DNA from: Bostrychus sinensis
Lineage: Eukaryota; Chordata; Actinopteri; Gobiiformes; Eleotridae
Reading direction: 5' to 3'
Assembly (NCBI GenBank): GCA_020698575.1
Contig: CM036252.1
Location: forward strand, 5,072,880 to 5,136,879
Length of the DNA stretch: 64,000 nt
Numbering within the stretch: position 1 is the first letter of the stretch; each line of letters starts with the position of its first letter. Position numbers and translations under genes: made by a program. Under the pieces are notes generated by a model, which saw only the letters and a program-made list of their open reading frames with translations, did not search any database and was not told where the DNA came from. Positions 10,716-21,376 of the stretch are shown here, in pieces.

Positions 10716-11461
10716 AGTTACACCGTGTAAGATTCCCGGTCTTGCGCCTCTAGAGGCCACAGGTGCCACTGCACTGTCGCAAAACGTAAACACTAGGGCC
10801 CCTCCTCCTTCTGAAACTGTGCGAGCGTGCGTTACGTCAAACTAACAATGGGACTAGAGAGTGCATTCATATTTACTGTATAAACTTCTGTAATCAATTG
10901 TGTGGCCGCAGATTGGATCTTCTATAGAGTTAGCGCTAGCGTTAGCTTATCGCGCAATGGTCGCATTAAAACAACTAATAACTGTATGAAAAAGCACATT
11001 CTAAAGAAAAAATAAAGAGGCTAATTTACCTGCCCAACAGTAAAGAAACAAAAACGTGATCTGATTTGCAGCCTTCTCTGTCTCTCATCTGACGCCAGCG
11101 AGCAAAAGTCTGTCCGATGTTGACTCTTGTCTGTGATCTGGTGCGGTCCCTTTCACATTTTCTTTTTCGTGCCTCGTCCGACATTGTCTTCATCTTCTTG
11201 TGTCCTTCGGCCCTGACGAACTGGCAAAAATAACAACGCTAAAAGTAGCTTCATGGTTATACTGCGCCTCAAGTCGTTCCCTGTCACGTGACTTTTCCTC
11301 AACAGCGGAGCGCTCCCGGCCAAACTGCGAGGGTGGTTTCTCAGTACAGAAGCCCCGCTCGGAGCAACAGATCGCACCTCAGGCCTTACAATCGCTCAAA
11401 AAATCACAAAAACAAGTCAGTATGCCCCACATATTTAGGAGAAAAGTTACACAGTGTAACT
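10716..11461. mobile_element. DNA transposon with TTAA target duplication
   Basis: Flanked by TTAA on both sides (10712-10715 and 11462-11465), with inverted ends AGTTACACCGTGTAA and TTACACAGTGTAACT. TTAA duplications are typical of piggyBac and Kolobok superfamilies; the ends do not let me choose. The interior holds a well-preserved first exon on the minus strand (11026-11184) and a GC-richer block that also has small frames. No transposase catalytic domain is present, so the element is non-autonomous. Confidence 0.75.
11026..11184 (-). pseudogene. Transposon-encoded first exon (unknown protein)
   Basis: Fifty-two codons beginning MSDEARKRKCERDRTRSQTR and continuing VNIGQTFARWRQMRDREG.KSD. 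Basic N-terminus, then an amphipathic segment with RW and RD spacing. I recall similar starts (INIG.AF.RW..LR...G.K.D) in uncharacterised fish transposon proteins, but cannot name the family. The frame ends at GGGCAG|GTAAAT, a plausible splice donor, so this looks like exon 1 of an intron-containing transposon gene. It sits inside the TTAA-flanked element. Confidence 0.45.
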
Positions 11462-11751
11462 TTAAGAATAAACCATGATTAAAGCAAGACAAAGGGCTAA
11501 ACCAAGTCACAAATAAAAAGCACAACTAAAATGGATCCAAACCAGGAATGAATTTAGAATATACCAGACTAAAACAAAGGCAAACTGACCATACGATGCT
11601 GTAAAAACAAAAACAAAAACAAAAAAAAAAAAAATATATATATATATATATATGTATACCAGACTGTTATTCAAAATCAAGTCAATTTAGTTTCATGGCA
11701 TGGGATGAATATCTACCCCTGCGCATTTGTAAAAGTATCTATGTTCCAGAG

Positions 11752-12199
11752 TAGGGCTGCACAATATATCGCAAAATTATCGTTATCGCAATATCAGCAA
11801 ACGCAATATCTGTAGCACAAGAATCTAAATATATCGCAATAACACTGTGGTCTTCCATCTGACAGAGATTTACACTGAAGAATCATTTTCCACCAGAGCC
11901 TTAAAAGAACATGTGTTGTGACTAAATAAAAATGTTTAAAAAGTCCAGTTTTAGTGGTAATTTAATTAATTTAGTCACAGCTTAGCCTTGTTTTATTCCT
12001 GGTTTAGTCTGTGTTAAGTTTTGATTTTGTCGCTGTTTTGACTTAAATACAGGAACTTACATTTTTGTGAAATGTAGTGAATTTAACTTACTATGTTCGA
12101 AAAGTAGGCTCTATTTTCAAATATCGCAATAATATCGTTATCACAGTTTTCAACATAGTTATCGAATATCGCATGTTTTCTCCGTATCGTGCAGCCCTA
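11752..12199 (+). mobile_element. hAT family A, full-length non-autonomous copy
   Basis: Inverted ends TAGGGCTGCACAATATATCG and CGTATCGTGCAGCCCTA. The flanking 8-mers TTCCAGAG (11744-11751) and TTACAGAC (12200-12207) agree at 6 of 8 positions, as in an aged hAT duplication. Near-identical in reverse orientation to 28552-29001. The interior includes one isolated CCTGGTTTAGT unit, the same word that makes up the large minisatellites. Its 65-codon frame is non-coding in character. Confidence 0.85.
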
Positions 12200-12207
12200 T
12201 TACAGAC

Positions 12208-13115
12208 TATATTTATAAAACTGAGTGATATCCAGGACACTAGTTCTATTAAAGACTTTGTAGAGAGGGATTAGGGGAGAAAATATATTTTATGATAAAA
12301 AACGTATCGTGGTATTATGCAAATTCAGTGTGATGATGTCACTAATATGCAAATGGAGGTTGTGTCCTCCTTTCCTCCTGAGCCCCTAACCCCTACATCA
12401 CTACTTAGTCCTGCACCAGGCGACAATTATGTTTCAGACTCTCACGCCGTTGGTCACATGACTCTGATGTATTGTTAAGAAAAGTTCTGTCTCTGTCCCA
12501 GTGCGCACACTTACACATTTGTGCGTTCACGCTGAGGGCGAGAGTGCGTAGTGTGTCCCAATTCTCTTTAAAGTTTGTAACCACACACTCCTCTGCGTAC
12601 TTCCAGTCAGTTGCTGAAGTATATTACCCATAATGCATTTCATTGTGATGTTTTCGAACAAAGCTTGTTTCTTAAACGTTTGTTTATTAGCAACTTAGCG
12701 GTGAGCGCTAACAGAACTGAAAAGTAACGCATTAAAAGCTCAACTAATGGAAATTTTAAAGGAATACACCTTATGTCCAGGTAACTACGCTGTTAAAATG
12801 TTAAACACGTCTGATCTTTCTGTGGCAGAATGATCCTTTTATCATCTGTTCTTAACTTTCAGATAAATCCAGCAGAAGTTCAACAAACACACGCTAAAAA
12901 ACAGCGCTGTTTACTCTGTTAAATGGTTTTACCTTGTGACTTACATAACATGTCCAATAAGTGTGGACTGTCCTAATTCTCTTTTTTAACCCCCTTGCAC
13001 CCTTGTGCACTCACACACTTCATGCACTTTGAGAAAATGCGCACTTCAACAAAGTGTGTAGTGCACAGCGCTCAGGAGGAATTTTGGACCATTCCTCTTG
13101 CAACTGTAGAGTGCG
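12208..13115. repeat. Diverged interspersed repeat and unclassified sequence
   Basis: Two similar segments, about 12540-12620 (GTGTCCCAATTCTCTTTAA) and 12965-13085 (CTGTCCTAATTCTCTTTTTT then CACTTCATGCACTTTGAGAA), look like ends of a fish MITE family, but I could not define boundaries. No gene. Confidence 0.35.
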
Positions 13116-13123
13116 CTGTAAAC

Positions 13124-14182
13124 GAGGGCTGTGACAATACAGTAACTGTTTCGATGTATTGATTTTTTTCCCTATGATACATCGATACACATGACCTTGT
13201 ATCGAATCGTATCATTTTCTAGGAACATGAAGTATCGATCGAAAATATCAAAATTAGAAATTTGTATGTTAAAATAAAACCAGATATGGCTTTTTGGAGA
13301 TAATTTTTGTGTTTTTAATGAAATAAAATGTTATGCTGGACATAATCAACCCCAGCTGCGGTGCTACATTTGAGAGTAAACTTTTATGATTTTTGGCAAA
13401 AAGTTGCTGTATCAATTATTGATACGAAGGTGTTGTATTGAATCGTTCCAAATTAGCCAATATCGTTCTTGAATCGTATGGAAACACTTCTGTGATGGAG
13501 CGCCCCTTACCCCGTCACTCAACGGGCCTCCCTGCGCCTTTTCTTCTCCCGTTCTGGGCCCACGGGAGATGCAGGCGCTGGGAGCGGATACTACGTGGCA
13601 CTTTGGCCGTGGGGCGCTCACAAACTTTTCTACTCACGTGTGCGTGCTACCGTTTCTAACGTTTGGACTTTATCACTCAAAATAAACATTTCTATCACTC
13701 AAAATAAACATTTCTATTCCCGGTTTCCCTGTTTGGAGTTACCATTTCTGTGGTTGTAATTGTGGTGCCAATTTGTGTGAAGTTTTCTTTGGGGACAAGG
13801 TTGATACTTGTTAAAACCCAAAAAAAACCCATGTCCAATTAGAATGGTTTGCCCAAGGGAGGGGCTAAGGGGGTATTTAAAGGGCCTTTTTTCCCCTCTG
13901 AGGGAGTGGAGACGCTGAAGGTGACTGTCTTCAGTTGTGTTTGTTTATTGGAGTTGCTTTTGTTTTTTGTATATACCTATTTTTGGACATTTTTCTTCAC
14001 TGTACATATTCTGGCACTTTTTGAAAATATTTCACTTTTTGGGAAGACGGTGCAATAAAATGCAGAAAAAAACATTTGAAGACTGAGCCATCATTCATTT
14101 TTTCAGTCCTTTTAAACCGAACCCCGACAACTTCCAATCGATACATATCGTATTGCTGCAAAAACGTATCGTTACACCGCTA
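13124..14182 (+). mobile_element. hAT element with 8-bp duplication, interrupted by LTR
   Basis: Flanked by identical CTGTAAAC 8-mers (13116-13123 and 14183-14190). The ends read GAGGGCTGTGACAATAC and GTATCGTTACACCGCTA, imperfect inverted repeats of the TAGGG(G)TGTAACGATAC type. The body is rich in ATCGATA/GTATCGAATCG words. A solo LTR is inserted at 13491-14129. Without it the element would be about 415 bp. Confidence 0.85.
13491..14129 (+). mobile_element. Solo LTR of a retrotransposon
   Basis: Begins TGTGATGGAGCG and ends CCCCGACA (TG...CA), flanked by the 5-bp duplication ACTTC (13486-13490 and 14130-14134). It has LTR-like signals: a TATA-type box GGTATTTAAAGGG near 13871 and a polyadenylation signal AATAAAATG near 14054. 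No internal coding region is present, so this is a recombination-derived solo LTR. A 5-bp duplication fits Gypsy-like or similar elements; the family is not certain. A 23-bp direct duplication (ATCACTCAAAATAAACATTT) lies at about 13670-13716. Confidence 0.8.
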
Positions 14183-14190
14183 CTGTAAAC

Positions 14191-15617
14191 CCTCATTAGT
14201 GCTGCTGTGCCCAAAGAAGGCGCTCCTCCAGTGACACGGACCGAGCTGATTTGGCTTCAGTGAGATTGGCTTTGGGTTTTTACACAAATGTCATTCATTC
14301 ATGTAATCTGTGCACAAAAATAGCTCTGCCCAGCCAGCGGACATAGCCTATTATTCACCCACAGCAACACTTAAAAAGCCACTTAACCTCTTAAACCCGA
14401 ACAGAGCCCGACGGGGCTCCGCCCCCTTGCGTCCGCTTGTTGGGACCATAGCGGGGAGATACAGCGGCTGACACACACATGTTTGACATCCTCGTGTTCA
14501 GACAATTCATGGCAACAAAACTATCTACTTCAATTTCTATTCAACAGTTGGATTCTGCCTGGATTTTTTAAAAATAAAACATGTATATCTTTCCATTACT
14601 TTGTTTATTTGGCACACATTTTGCTGCAGTAGACAAAGATATGTGAAATTTTCAATTTATGTTGTTATTTGCTTCACTACAGGAAGGAAAAAGGCCTTTA
14701 TGGAGGCAAATATGTGTTTTTTTTTTCAGGCGGAAATTAGAATAATCCATTTCAACCTCAATTTATGGTCAAACAATATAATTTATTAATATTATTTCTC
14801 TTCCACAGTAATCCCCAAAGTCCACCAATTAATTTGCTACCAAGGTTAGTTATGTACACCTAGGAAATGCTAAATAAAACCTTAATAAATGTAGATATAG
14901 AATTTTAGGGAAAAAGGCTTTAACAGATTAATATTTGGTAACCCTACCTGAAGACTTTGCAGGTGAAGGATGGACAAAAACTCCAATGGAAAGGCGTAAG
15001 AAGTTTGTAGCTGTGACCTAAAACGTTTCATAAAAGTGAAAGATGCTCCACAAAGTCCTAAAGCTGAGTTAAAGAGACACATCCTGCCTCCAGTCTTGGT
15101 TCCTCTACAGCAGATTACATGTTTGATTTACCTCCACACAGCGACCTCTAACTCGTCCGTAAATCGGCATAAACGACCTCATCGCTCCCCGGGACTCTGA
15201 CCTCTGACCCTCCGGCTCCGTAAATCTGTCTCAAAGTCGCGGGATGGAGCGAGGCTGAACCCTGAACTGTGTGTGCTTCTCTGATGGGAGCCGCGCTAAC
15301 GCTAACGCTAACGCTAACGCTAACGCTGCTGCTGCAAGTTTAATCAGGCCCGGGACACGAAGAGCCTGGAGGAATCCGCTGCATGGGACATGAGGCCGAG
15401 AGGCTGCTCAGAGGAGGACGGTGCATGACTGCAGTGGAGAAACAATAAAATATGAAAAAAATAAAATAAAAGCAAAAGAGAGCCAAATATTTGTGTAGCG
15501 CTGTAATCAGGACGGATGGAAGGTTTTACTACTGTTGATCTGGAATTGTTTCTCTATTCAAGTAAAGGTTAAAAGGAAGAAATTTGTAATAAATATAAAA
15601 AAGGGTTACTGCTAAAT
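14191..15617. other. Unclassified sequence
   Basis: AT-rich in 14500-15090 and GC-richer in 15130-15430. No gene supported. The 15130-15290 block (ACCTCTGACCCTCCGGCTCC and neighbours) looks unique and might be conserved non-coding sequence, which only alignment could show. Confidence 0.35.
15295..15326 (+). repeat. (GCTAAC)n microsatellite
   Basis: About five perfect copies of the hexamer GCTAAC followed by GCTGCTGCTG. Confidence 0.9.
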
Positions 15618-16130
15618 GGGTTCTCAAGCTGTGGTATGGGTCCCACTAATGGTACTCAGGAATCTTTTGAAGTTCAAGCCCTGGTTTAGTTGAATTTAGA
15701 GACAGTTTTATTCAGGGTTTAGTCCTGGTTTAGCTCTGGTTTAGACCTGGATTTTTATTTCTGGTTCAGTCCTGGTTCAGTTATAATTTAGTACTGGTTT
15801 AGTCCTGGTTTTTATTTGGTTTAGACACGGTTTAGGTATAGTTTATTCCTAATTTAGACCTGCTTTAGCCCTGGTTTGGCCATAGTTTAGTCCTGGTATA
15901 CTCCCAGTTTAGACCTGGTTTAGTCCCACTTTAGTCGTGGATTTGTCCTGGTTTAGACCTGGTTTCTTCCAAATTTAGTCCTGGTTTAGACCTTCTTTAG
16001 TTCTAGTTTAGTTTAGTCTTAGTTTTGTCCTGGTTTAATCCTGTTTACTCCTGGATTTTTACTCATGGTTTAGTCCTGGTATAGATCTGTTTTTTTTTTT
16101 TTGTTTCTGTTTTTGTTTTTCCTGGTTTAA
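15618..16130 (-). repeat. Diverged 11-bp minisatellite next to a hAT end
   Basis: Starts with GGTTCTCAAGCTGTGGTA, the reverse complement of the right end of the minisatellite-carrying hAT element (33904-34346), then TCCCACTAATGGTACTCAGG. From about 15680 it is made of degenerate CCTGGTTTAGT units. The distal hAT end is missing. This supports the array having lived inside that transposon. Confidence 0.6.
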
Positions 16131-16807
16131 AAGTGCTCAGTATTTCCAGTATTAAGTTGATAAAATGCAATGAAATAATCATCTTAATGTGTAGCTTTGA
16201 CATTTTTCTCTATTTCAGAGTAAAATCCACAGATTAAAGAGATAAATATGTCGTTCCTGTAGAGATTTGCTAGACTTCAATTTTAGGTCCCACTTAAGAA
16301 CAACACCAGGAAGGTAAACAAACTGTAGCTAATCCGTGACAGGCGCTAACGGTGCTAAAGCTAACGTGCCCCAGGGCCAGAGGTGAAGCTGCTGCCGCTG
16401 CTTCTTTATTAAACTTTAATGTGGGCCGAGACCCTGAAGGCATCTGCTGCGTTCGGGCTCCAGGGTAAACACCGGCGCTGGCTCGGGTGTCGCCGCTGCC
16501 GCCGACAAGAGTTACTGCTCACGTGAATAATTCAGGACGTACGGAGAGAAACTGGATTAGCACCGACTTTTATACAAGATTTATACTCGAGACCTGGGAC
16601 TGGGTTAGGTTTTTCTTTTTATCCATAAGTCCTGATTTAAAGGCCACAGAGGACATGACGTCACTGAGCGCGTGTGCAAATATGAAGGTTGTTCTGGTTT
16701 AGTGCTGGTTTAGTCCTGGTTTAGTCTGGAAGTAGCTAAACTCCACCAAAATTTACTGAGGAATAATGGACTCATGTAAAGAGCTTCAACTGCTGTATAA
16801 GACCAAT

Positions 16808-16808
<1 letters not shown>
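16131..16808. other. Unclassified sequence
   Basis: No gene supported. 16340-16520 is GC-rich and appears unique; it ends in a short run of CTGGTTTAGT units near 16690-16730. Confidence 0.35.
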
Positions 16809-16850
<42 letters not shown>

Positions 16851-16866
16851 CATTATTATTATCATT
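16809..16866 (+). repeat. (ATT)n microsatellite
   Basis: Near-perfect ATT trinucleotide run of about 55 bp, with two C substitutions at the right. Confidence 0.95.
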
Positions 16867-16956
16867 AATATTATATACGTATGGCACCAGCAGCTCAGTC
16901 AAATAACTAGGCCCTGATTTCTTTTGTGGAAATTCATACTGTCTTCTTAAGTAAAC

Positions 16957-17049
16957 TACTGTTCAAAGTTTCTTTTAGTCAGACAGGAGAGTTTGTTTAA
17001 AGCAGGTAAACAAACTCTCCTGTCTGACTAAAAGAAACTTTGAACAGTA
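16957..17049. repeat. Perfect 43-bp inverted repeat
   Basis: Left arm 16957-16999 and right arm 17007-17049 are exact reverse complements over 43 bases, separated by the 7-base spacer AAGCAGG. Beyond the arms the flanks do not pair. It has no transposon ends or duplication that I can see, so it is either a young inverted duplication or an assembly or replication artefact. Confidence 0.95.
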
Positions 17050-17365
17050 CACCCTGATTTGTGTTTATGAATAAATATTACAATTTTACAAGTATTCTTT
17101 GTGCAACAGGGAGTCAGTTAAAGGTGCTATGAACAGTATATATTTTGTATTTTTCATAAAAATGACCCACATGTGTCCCAGAAATGAGGTAAAGAGGTTG
17201 AAATCAAATATTAGTTTTACTGATGGCAATGGTGCAGCTGATTTATTCACAAACAATAAATAAATAAATCAGCAATCGTCCAATCAGAAAGCATAAAGGC
17301 TGGCAGCCCACAGACCATTGTTTAAATTTAGACTGCAGTACTCGTTTCTAAACCAGTACGAGCGC

Positions 17366-17900
17366 TAGACGTCGACCGATATAGGTTTTTCTGTGGCCGA
17401 TACCGATTTCTGCAGATTATTTTATTTTATTGAATTTTTTGGGACCGATATGTAGGGCCGATTTTTTATTTTATCACTTAATTCAATATTATATAGCAGT
17501 AATAAAGTAATATTTATTAAGATGCAAACAAATGTGACAGTGAGAACAGTTAAAGATGAGTTTTTTGAGAAAACCAATAAGGAAATCTAAAAAATTAAAC
17601 TTTCTGTACAGGTAGAGCTTGGGGAGAGCTACAAAATGCTTACATTTTTGTTCTACGACGTTCTGTTCCTGTTCTGTTTTATTGTCCTTTTGAGCTTTTC
17701 AGGCTGAGATAAAGAGGTTTTGGATGTTTCCAAAGAACTGCAGAGTAAAAGCTCAAACTGAGACAAGCTGGGGTCTTTCAGTCACATGGAGCCCAGACAT
17801 GTGCCTGACCAAAAACAGCATTAAAGGGCAAGATCGGCCGATTGCAGGTTGACTAAAAAAGGCAAAAATCCTGATATATTATATATCGGGCCTATCTCTA
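17366..17900 (+). mobile_element. hAT-like element of the GTCGACCGATAT type
   Basis: The left end TAGACGTCGACCGATATAG and the right end TATATATCGGGCCTATCTCTA are loosely inverted. Flanking 8-mers ACGAGCGC (17358-17365) and ACAAGCGC (17901-17908) match at 7 of 8 positions, which supports hAT. The interior has GGCCGATACCGAT and CGGCCGATT words and no transposase. Confidence 0.75.
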
Positions 17901-17908
17901 ACAAGCGC

Positions 17909-18181
17909 TGCTGCTTACAGTGCCTTGTTTTTTTTTAAAGGTAAACATACTGGACTGGCCACCACAGAGGCCACTTAACCCCACTGAGAATCTTTGGGAT
18001 GTGCTGGAGCAGACTTTTCTCCCATCATCCATACAAGAGCTTGGCGAAAAATGAACTCCAAACTGGATGGAAGTAAATGTTATGACATTGCAGGAGCTTA
18101 CGGAATGTGTGCTGTAATAAAAGCTAAAGGCGGTCCAATGAAATATTAGTCTGACTTTTTTTTTTTTGGCCAGGCAGTGTA
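17909..18181 (+). mobile_element. Tc1/mariner deletion derivative
   Basis: The right end TTTTTTTTTTGGCCAGGCAGTGTA is a known Tc1-type terminus (CACTGCCTGGCC when inverted) next to TA. The left part TACAGTGCCTTGTTTTTTTT may be the degraded opposite end. Between them lies the transposase C-terminus. Confidence 0.65.
17950..18112 (+). pseudogene. Tc1/mariner transposase C-terminus
   Basis: One frame reads LDWPPQRPLNPTENLWDVLE, then QTFLPSSIQELGEK, a stop, and TPNWMEVNVMTLQEL. The LNPTENLWD block is the conserved third catalytic region of Tc1-like transposases. In-frame stops, including the one after GEK, kill the frame. Only the last roughly 55 codons of a normal 340-residue protein survive. 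Confidence 0.75.
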
Positions 18182-18404
18182 TGTTCACTTGTTTTAGTTG
18201 TTTAGCGTCTTGGCCCGGACTAAATCAGCAGCAGCTCCTGTGCATTAAGAACATCCAATATTTAAAGATTAGTCCAGGGCACATTTTTGTTATATTTTTT
18301 AAAGCTTATTTCCATACTCCTCTCTCTGCCCTGTTCCTCTCTTTAACCCTGTTCTAACATCGTTTCCTCATCAAAAACAGACCTGCAGTAGTATTCTGTC
18401 TGAG
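18182..18404. other. Unclassified sequence
   Basis: Nothing recognised. Confidence 0.4.
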
Positions 18405-18990
18405 TAATACTGTATGCTGAGGCGCTGCCCTTCTCCAGAGCTGAAAACGCCCGGTCTCACAGGCTCTACGTAGACACGATGAAACCAGGAAGTGCTCCTG
18501 CGCGTTTCTAAAGCTCAAAGACTCATTCTGATCATTAAAACTAAGACTGAACGACAGCAGGGTCACGAGAGAGAAGAGTCCGGAGTCTGGAGGATTACAG
18601 ACCGGATTTACAGGGAAAGTACGGACTAAGAGGAAGACCATGTCCCGCAGGAGGATCTGAGTACAGGAGAGGACTAAACCAGGGCAGAATCAGGACTAAA
18701 GCTGGACTAAACCAGGTCTAAACCAAGGCTTAAACCACCGTCAATACAAAGCAGTCACCTCATTTATCTATCTGTTAGCCTCATGTTGCTAACAGCTGTG
18801 CTCCGTAGCCATTTTATGCTCTGTCCAGTCCCCACCGTTGCCAGCAGGAGGCGACAGACGCCTAATCCAATCTCTGCAGAGTCACAATAACAGCAGATAC
18901 ATTATTTTAACTTATAAAACCTGAAATACTAAAGCACACTGTTTCAGAAAGACTGAGAAAAGCACAATATTAGACCTTTAACGTATTATT
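18405..18990 (+). repeat. Low-copy repeat R, copy 1 (CTCF-like motif)
   Basis: Homologous to 37992-38555: both share TATGCTGAGGCGCTGCCCTT, GTGCTCCTGCGCGTTTC, ATTTTATGCTCTGTCCAGTC, GACAGACGCCTAATCCAA, CTCTGCAGAGTCAC and CACACTGTTTCAGAAA. Shorter reverse copies lie at 42280-42439 and 49975-50090. At about 18838-18856 each carries a GCCAGCAGG(A/G)GGCGACAG word resembling the CTCF binding consensus. Between the shared blocks this copy has an extra segment (18545-18690) duplicated at 22459-22610. Confidence 0.7.
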
Positions 18991-19083
18991 TTCTAAGCTA
19001 ATCTCAACCAATAACAATGCAAAAACATAAACCAGAGCTGGCTGAACCTGGACCGGGTACAGTTTGTGGGAGAGATGCTGGTG

Positions 19084-19210
19084 TTGCCAGAAAATGGAGG
19101 AGTCTTATGTAACTTCTGTGTTTTTGTCCAAATCTGTTCAGTTTGATCTTTATCAGACAGGGAAGCTACAGAGACCAGAGAGAACTTTTTATTCTGTTTA
19201 TACAACGCCA
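19084..19210 (+). repeat. Local duplication D1, copy a
   Basis: Nearly identical to 20867-20987: AAAATGGAGGAG(T)TTATGTAACTT, TTTTGTCCAAATCTG and TCAGACAGGGAAGCTACAGA are shared in order. It flanks the left side of the 19.2-20.7 kb array. Confidence 0.85.
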
Positions 19211-20726
19211 GCACTAAACCAGGACTAAACCAGGACTAAACCAGGAGTAAACCAGGACTAAACCAGGAGTAAACCAGGACTAAACCAGGAGTAAACCAGA
19301 ACTAATCTAGGACTAAACCAGGACTAAACCAGGACTAAACCAGGACTAAACCAGGAGTAAACCAGGACTAAACCAGGACTAAACCAGGAGTAAACCAGAA
19401 CTAAACCAGCACTAAACCAGAACTAAACCAGCACTAAACCAGGACTAAACCAGGACTAAACCAGCACTAAACCAGGACTAAACCAGGACTAAACCAGGAC
19501 TAAACCAGGAGTAAACCAGGACTAAACCAGAACTAATCTAGGACTAAACCAGAACTAAACCAGTACTAAATCAGAACTAAACCAGCACTAAACCAGAACT
19601 AAACCAGCACTAAACCAGGACTAAACCAGGACTAAACCAGCACTAAACCAGGACTAAACCAGGACTAAACCAGTACTAAACCAGAACTAATCTAGGACTA
19701 AACCAGAACTAAACCAGTACTAAACCAGAACTAAACCAGTACTAAACCAGAGCTAAACCAGCACTAAACCAGGACTAAACCAGGACTAAACCAGGAGTAA
19801 ACCAGGACTAAACCAGAACTAAACCAGCACTAAACCAGGACTAAACCAGGACTAAACCAGGACTAAACCAGTACTAAACCAGAACTAATCTAGGACTAAA
19901 CCAGAACTAAACCAGTACTAAACCAGAACTAAACCAGTACTAAACCAGAGCTAAACCAGCACTAAACCAGGACTAAACCAGGACTAAACCAGGAGTAAAC
20001 CAGGACTAAACCAGGACTAAACCAGGAGTAAACCAGGACTAATCTAGGACTAAACCAGAACTAAACCAGTACTAAACCAGAACTAAACCAGTACTAAACC
20101 AGAGCTAAACCAGCACTAAACCAGGACTAAACCAGGACTAAACCAGGAGTAAACCAGTACTAAACCAGAACTAATCTAGGACTAAACCAGAACTAAACCA
20201 GTACTAAACCAGAACTAAACCAGTACTAAACCAGAGCTAAACCAGCACTAAACCAGGACTAAACCAGGACTAAACCAGGAGTAAACCAGGACTAAACCAG
20301 GACTAAACCAGGAGTAAACCAGGACTAAACCAGTACTAAACCAGAACCAATCCAGGACTAAACCAGAACTAAACCAGTACTAAACCAGAACTAAACCAGT
20401 ACTAAACCAGAACTAAACCAGGACTAAACCAGAACCAATCCAGGACTAAACCAGAACTAAACCAGGACTAAACCAGAACTAAACCAGGACTAAACCAGAA
20501 CTAATCTACAACTAAACAAGGACTAAACCAGAACTAAACCAGGACTAAACCAGAACTAAACCAGAACTAAACCAGTACTAAATCAGAACTAAACCAGAAC
20601 TAAACCAGAACTAAACCAGTACTAAATCAGAACTAAACCAGTACTAAACCAGAACTAAACCAGAACTAAACCTGGACTAAACCAGGTATGAACCAGGACT
20701 GAACCAGGTCTAAACCAGGACTAAGT
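19211..20726 (+). repeat. 11-bp minisatellite array (CTAAACCAGGA)
   Basis: About 1.5 kb of 11-bp units ACTAAACCAG(G/A/T/C), with variants such as GAGTAAACCAG, AACTAATCTAG and AGCTAAACCAG. Variants recur in the same order over several units (GTACTAAACCAGAACTAATC and following), which shows higher-order duplication. Frequent TAA makes all frames non-coding. Same family as the arrays at 21.4, 25.1, 27.1, 34.0, 34.7 (reverse), 42-47 (reverse), 55.1 and 59.5 kb. Confidence 0.97.
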
Positions 20727-20846
20727 AAGGACAGATACTGGGGAGTACTAAACTCTGCTAAAGCTAATAAACAAAGGCCAAAACTACCTTAAACTATCAG
20801 TAGCCCAGCAGAGAACTACAGCTACGGCAGCCTCAGAGGGTCACAG
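20721..20846 (+). repeat. Local duplication D2, copy a
   Basis: TAAGTAAGGACAGATACTGG through CTCAGAGGGTCAC is repeated at 22180-22306 with about five differences. It marks the right edge of the array, so array plus edge was duplicated as a block. Confidence 0.9.
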
Positions 20847-20866
20847 TTCAACCTAACCAGTCCAAC

Positions 20867-20985
20867 CAAAATGGAGGAGTTTTATGTAACTTTTGTTTTT
20901 TTGTCCAAATCTGATTATTAGATCTTTATCAGACAGGGAAGCTACAGAGACCAGAGAAAACTTTTTATTCTGTTTATACAATGCC

Positions 20986-20987
<2 letters not shown>
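20867..20987 (+). repeat. Local duplication D1, copy b
   Basis: Second copy of the 19084-19210 segment; in this copy the AGT microsatellite replaces the start of the minisatellite. Confidence 0.85.

Positions 20988-21046
<59 letters not shown>
20988..21046 (+). repeat. (AGT)n microsatellite
   Basis: About 19 uninterrupted AGT units. The minus-strand translation gives a long leucine run that is only a by-product of the repeat. Confidence 0.95.
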
Positions 21047-21376
21047 ACTGGTGCAAGAGGTAATTTAGAGTGGATTTAGCTGCTCCTGTCTGCTTCTCCG
21101 AGTGCAGAATGTAACAGAACCAGTCAGACCTGAGTCAGAGTGGTCCCAGTGCAGCACAGACGAGAGGCGCTAAAGCAAGAAACGGACTAAAACCGGACTA
21201 AAGCTGAACCAGATTTGGACTTGGACCGGGACTAAAAGAGGTATTGGTGAGTTTTAGAGAGATTTGTCTTTGAGTCAACTTGTAAATGGAATAAAAAGTG
21301 ACTAACCCTGGAAAACTTGGATTAGATAAGGACTAAGCTAAGATGAAGCCAGGACTGAGCTAGGTCTGAACATGCG

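Noticed and set aside
15295..15326. Interstitial telomere-like repeat
   Set aside because: The unit is GCTAAC, not TTAGGG/CCCTAA.
20853..21056. Minus-strand frame with a long leucine run, signal-peptide-like
   Set aside because: The leucines are the AGT microsatellite read in reverse.
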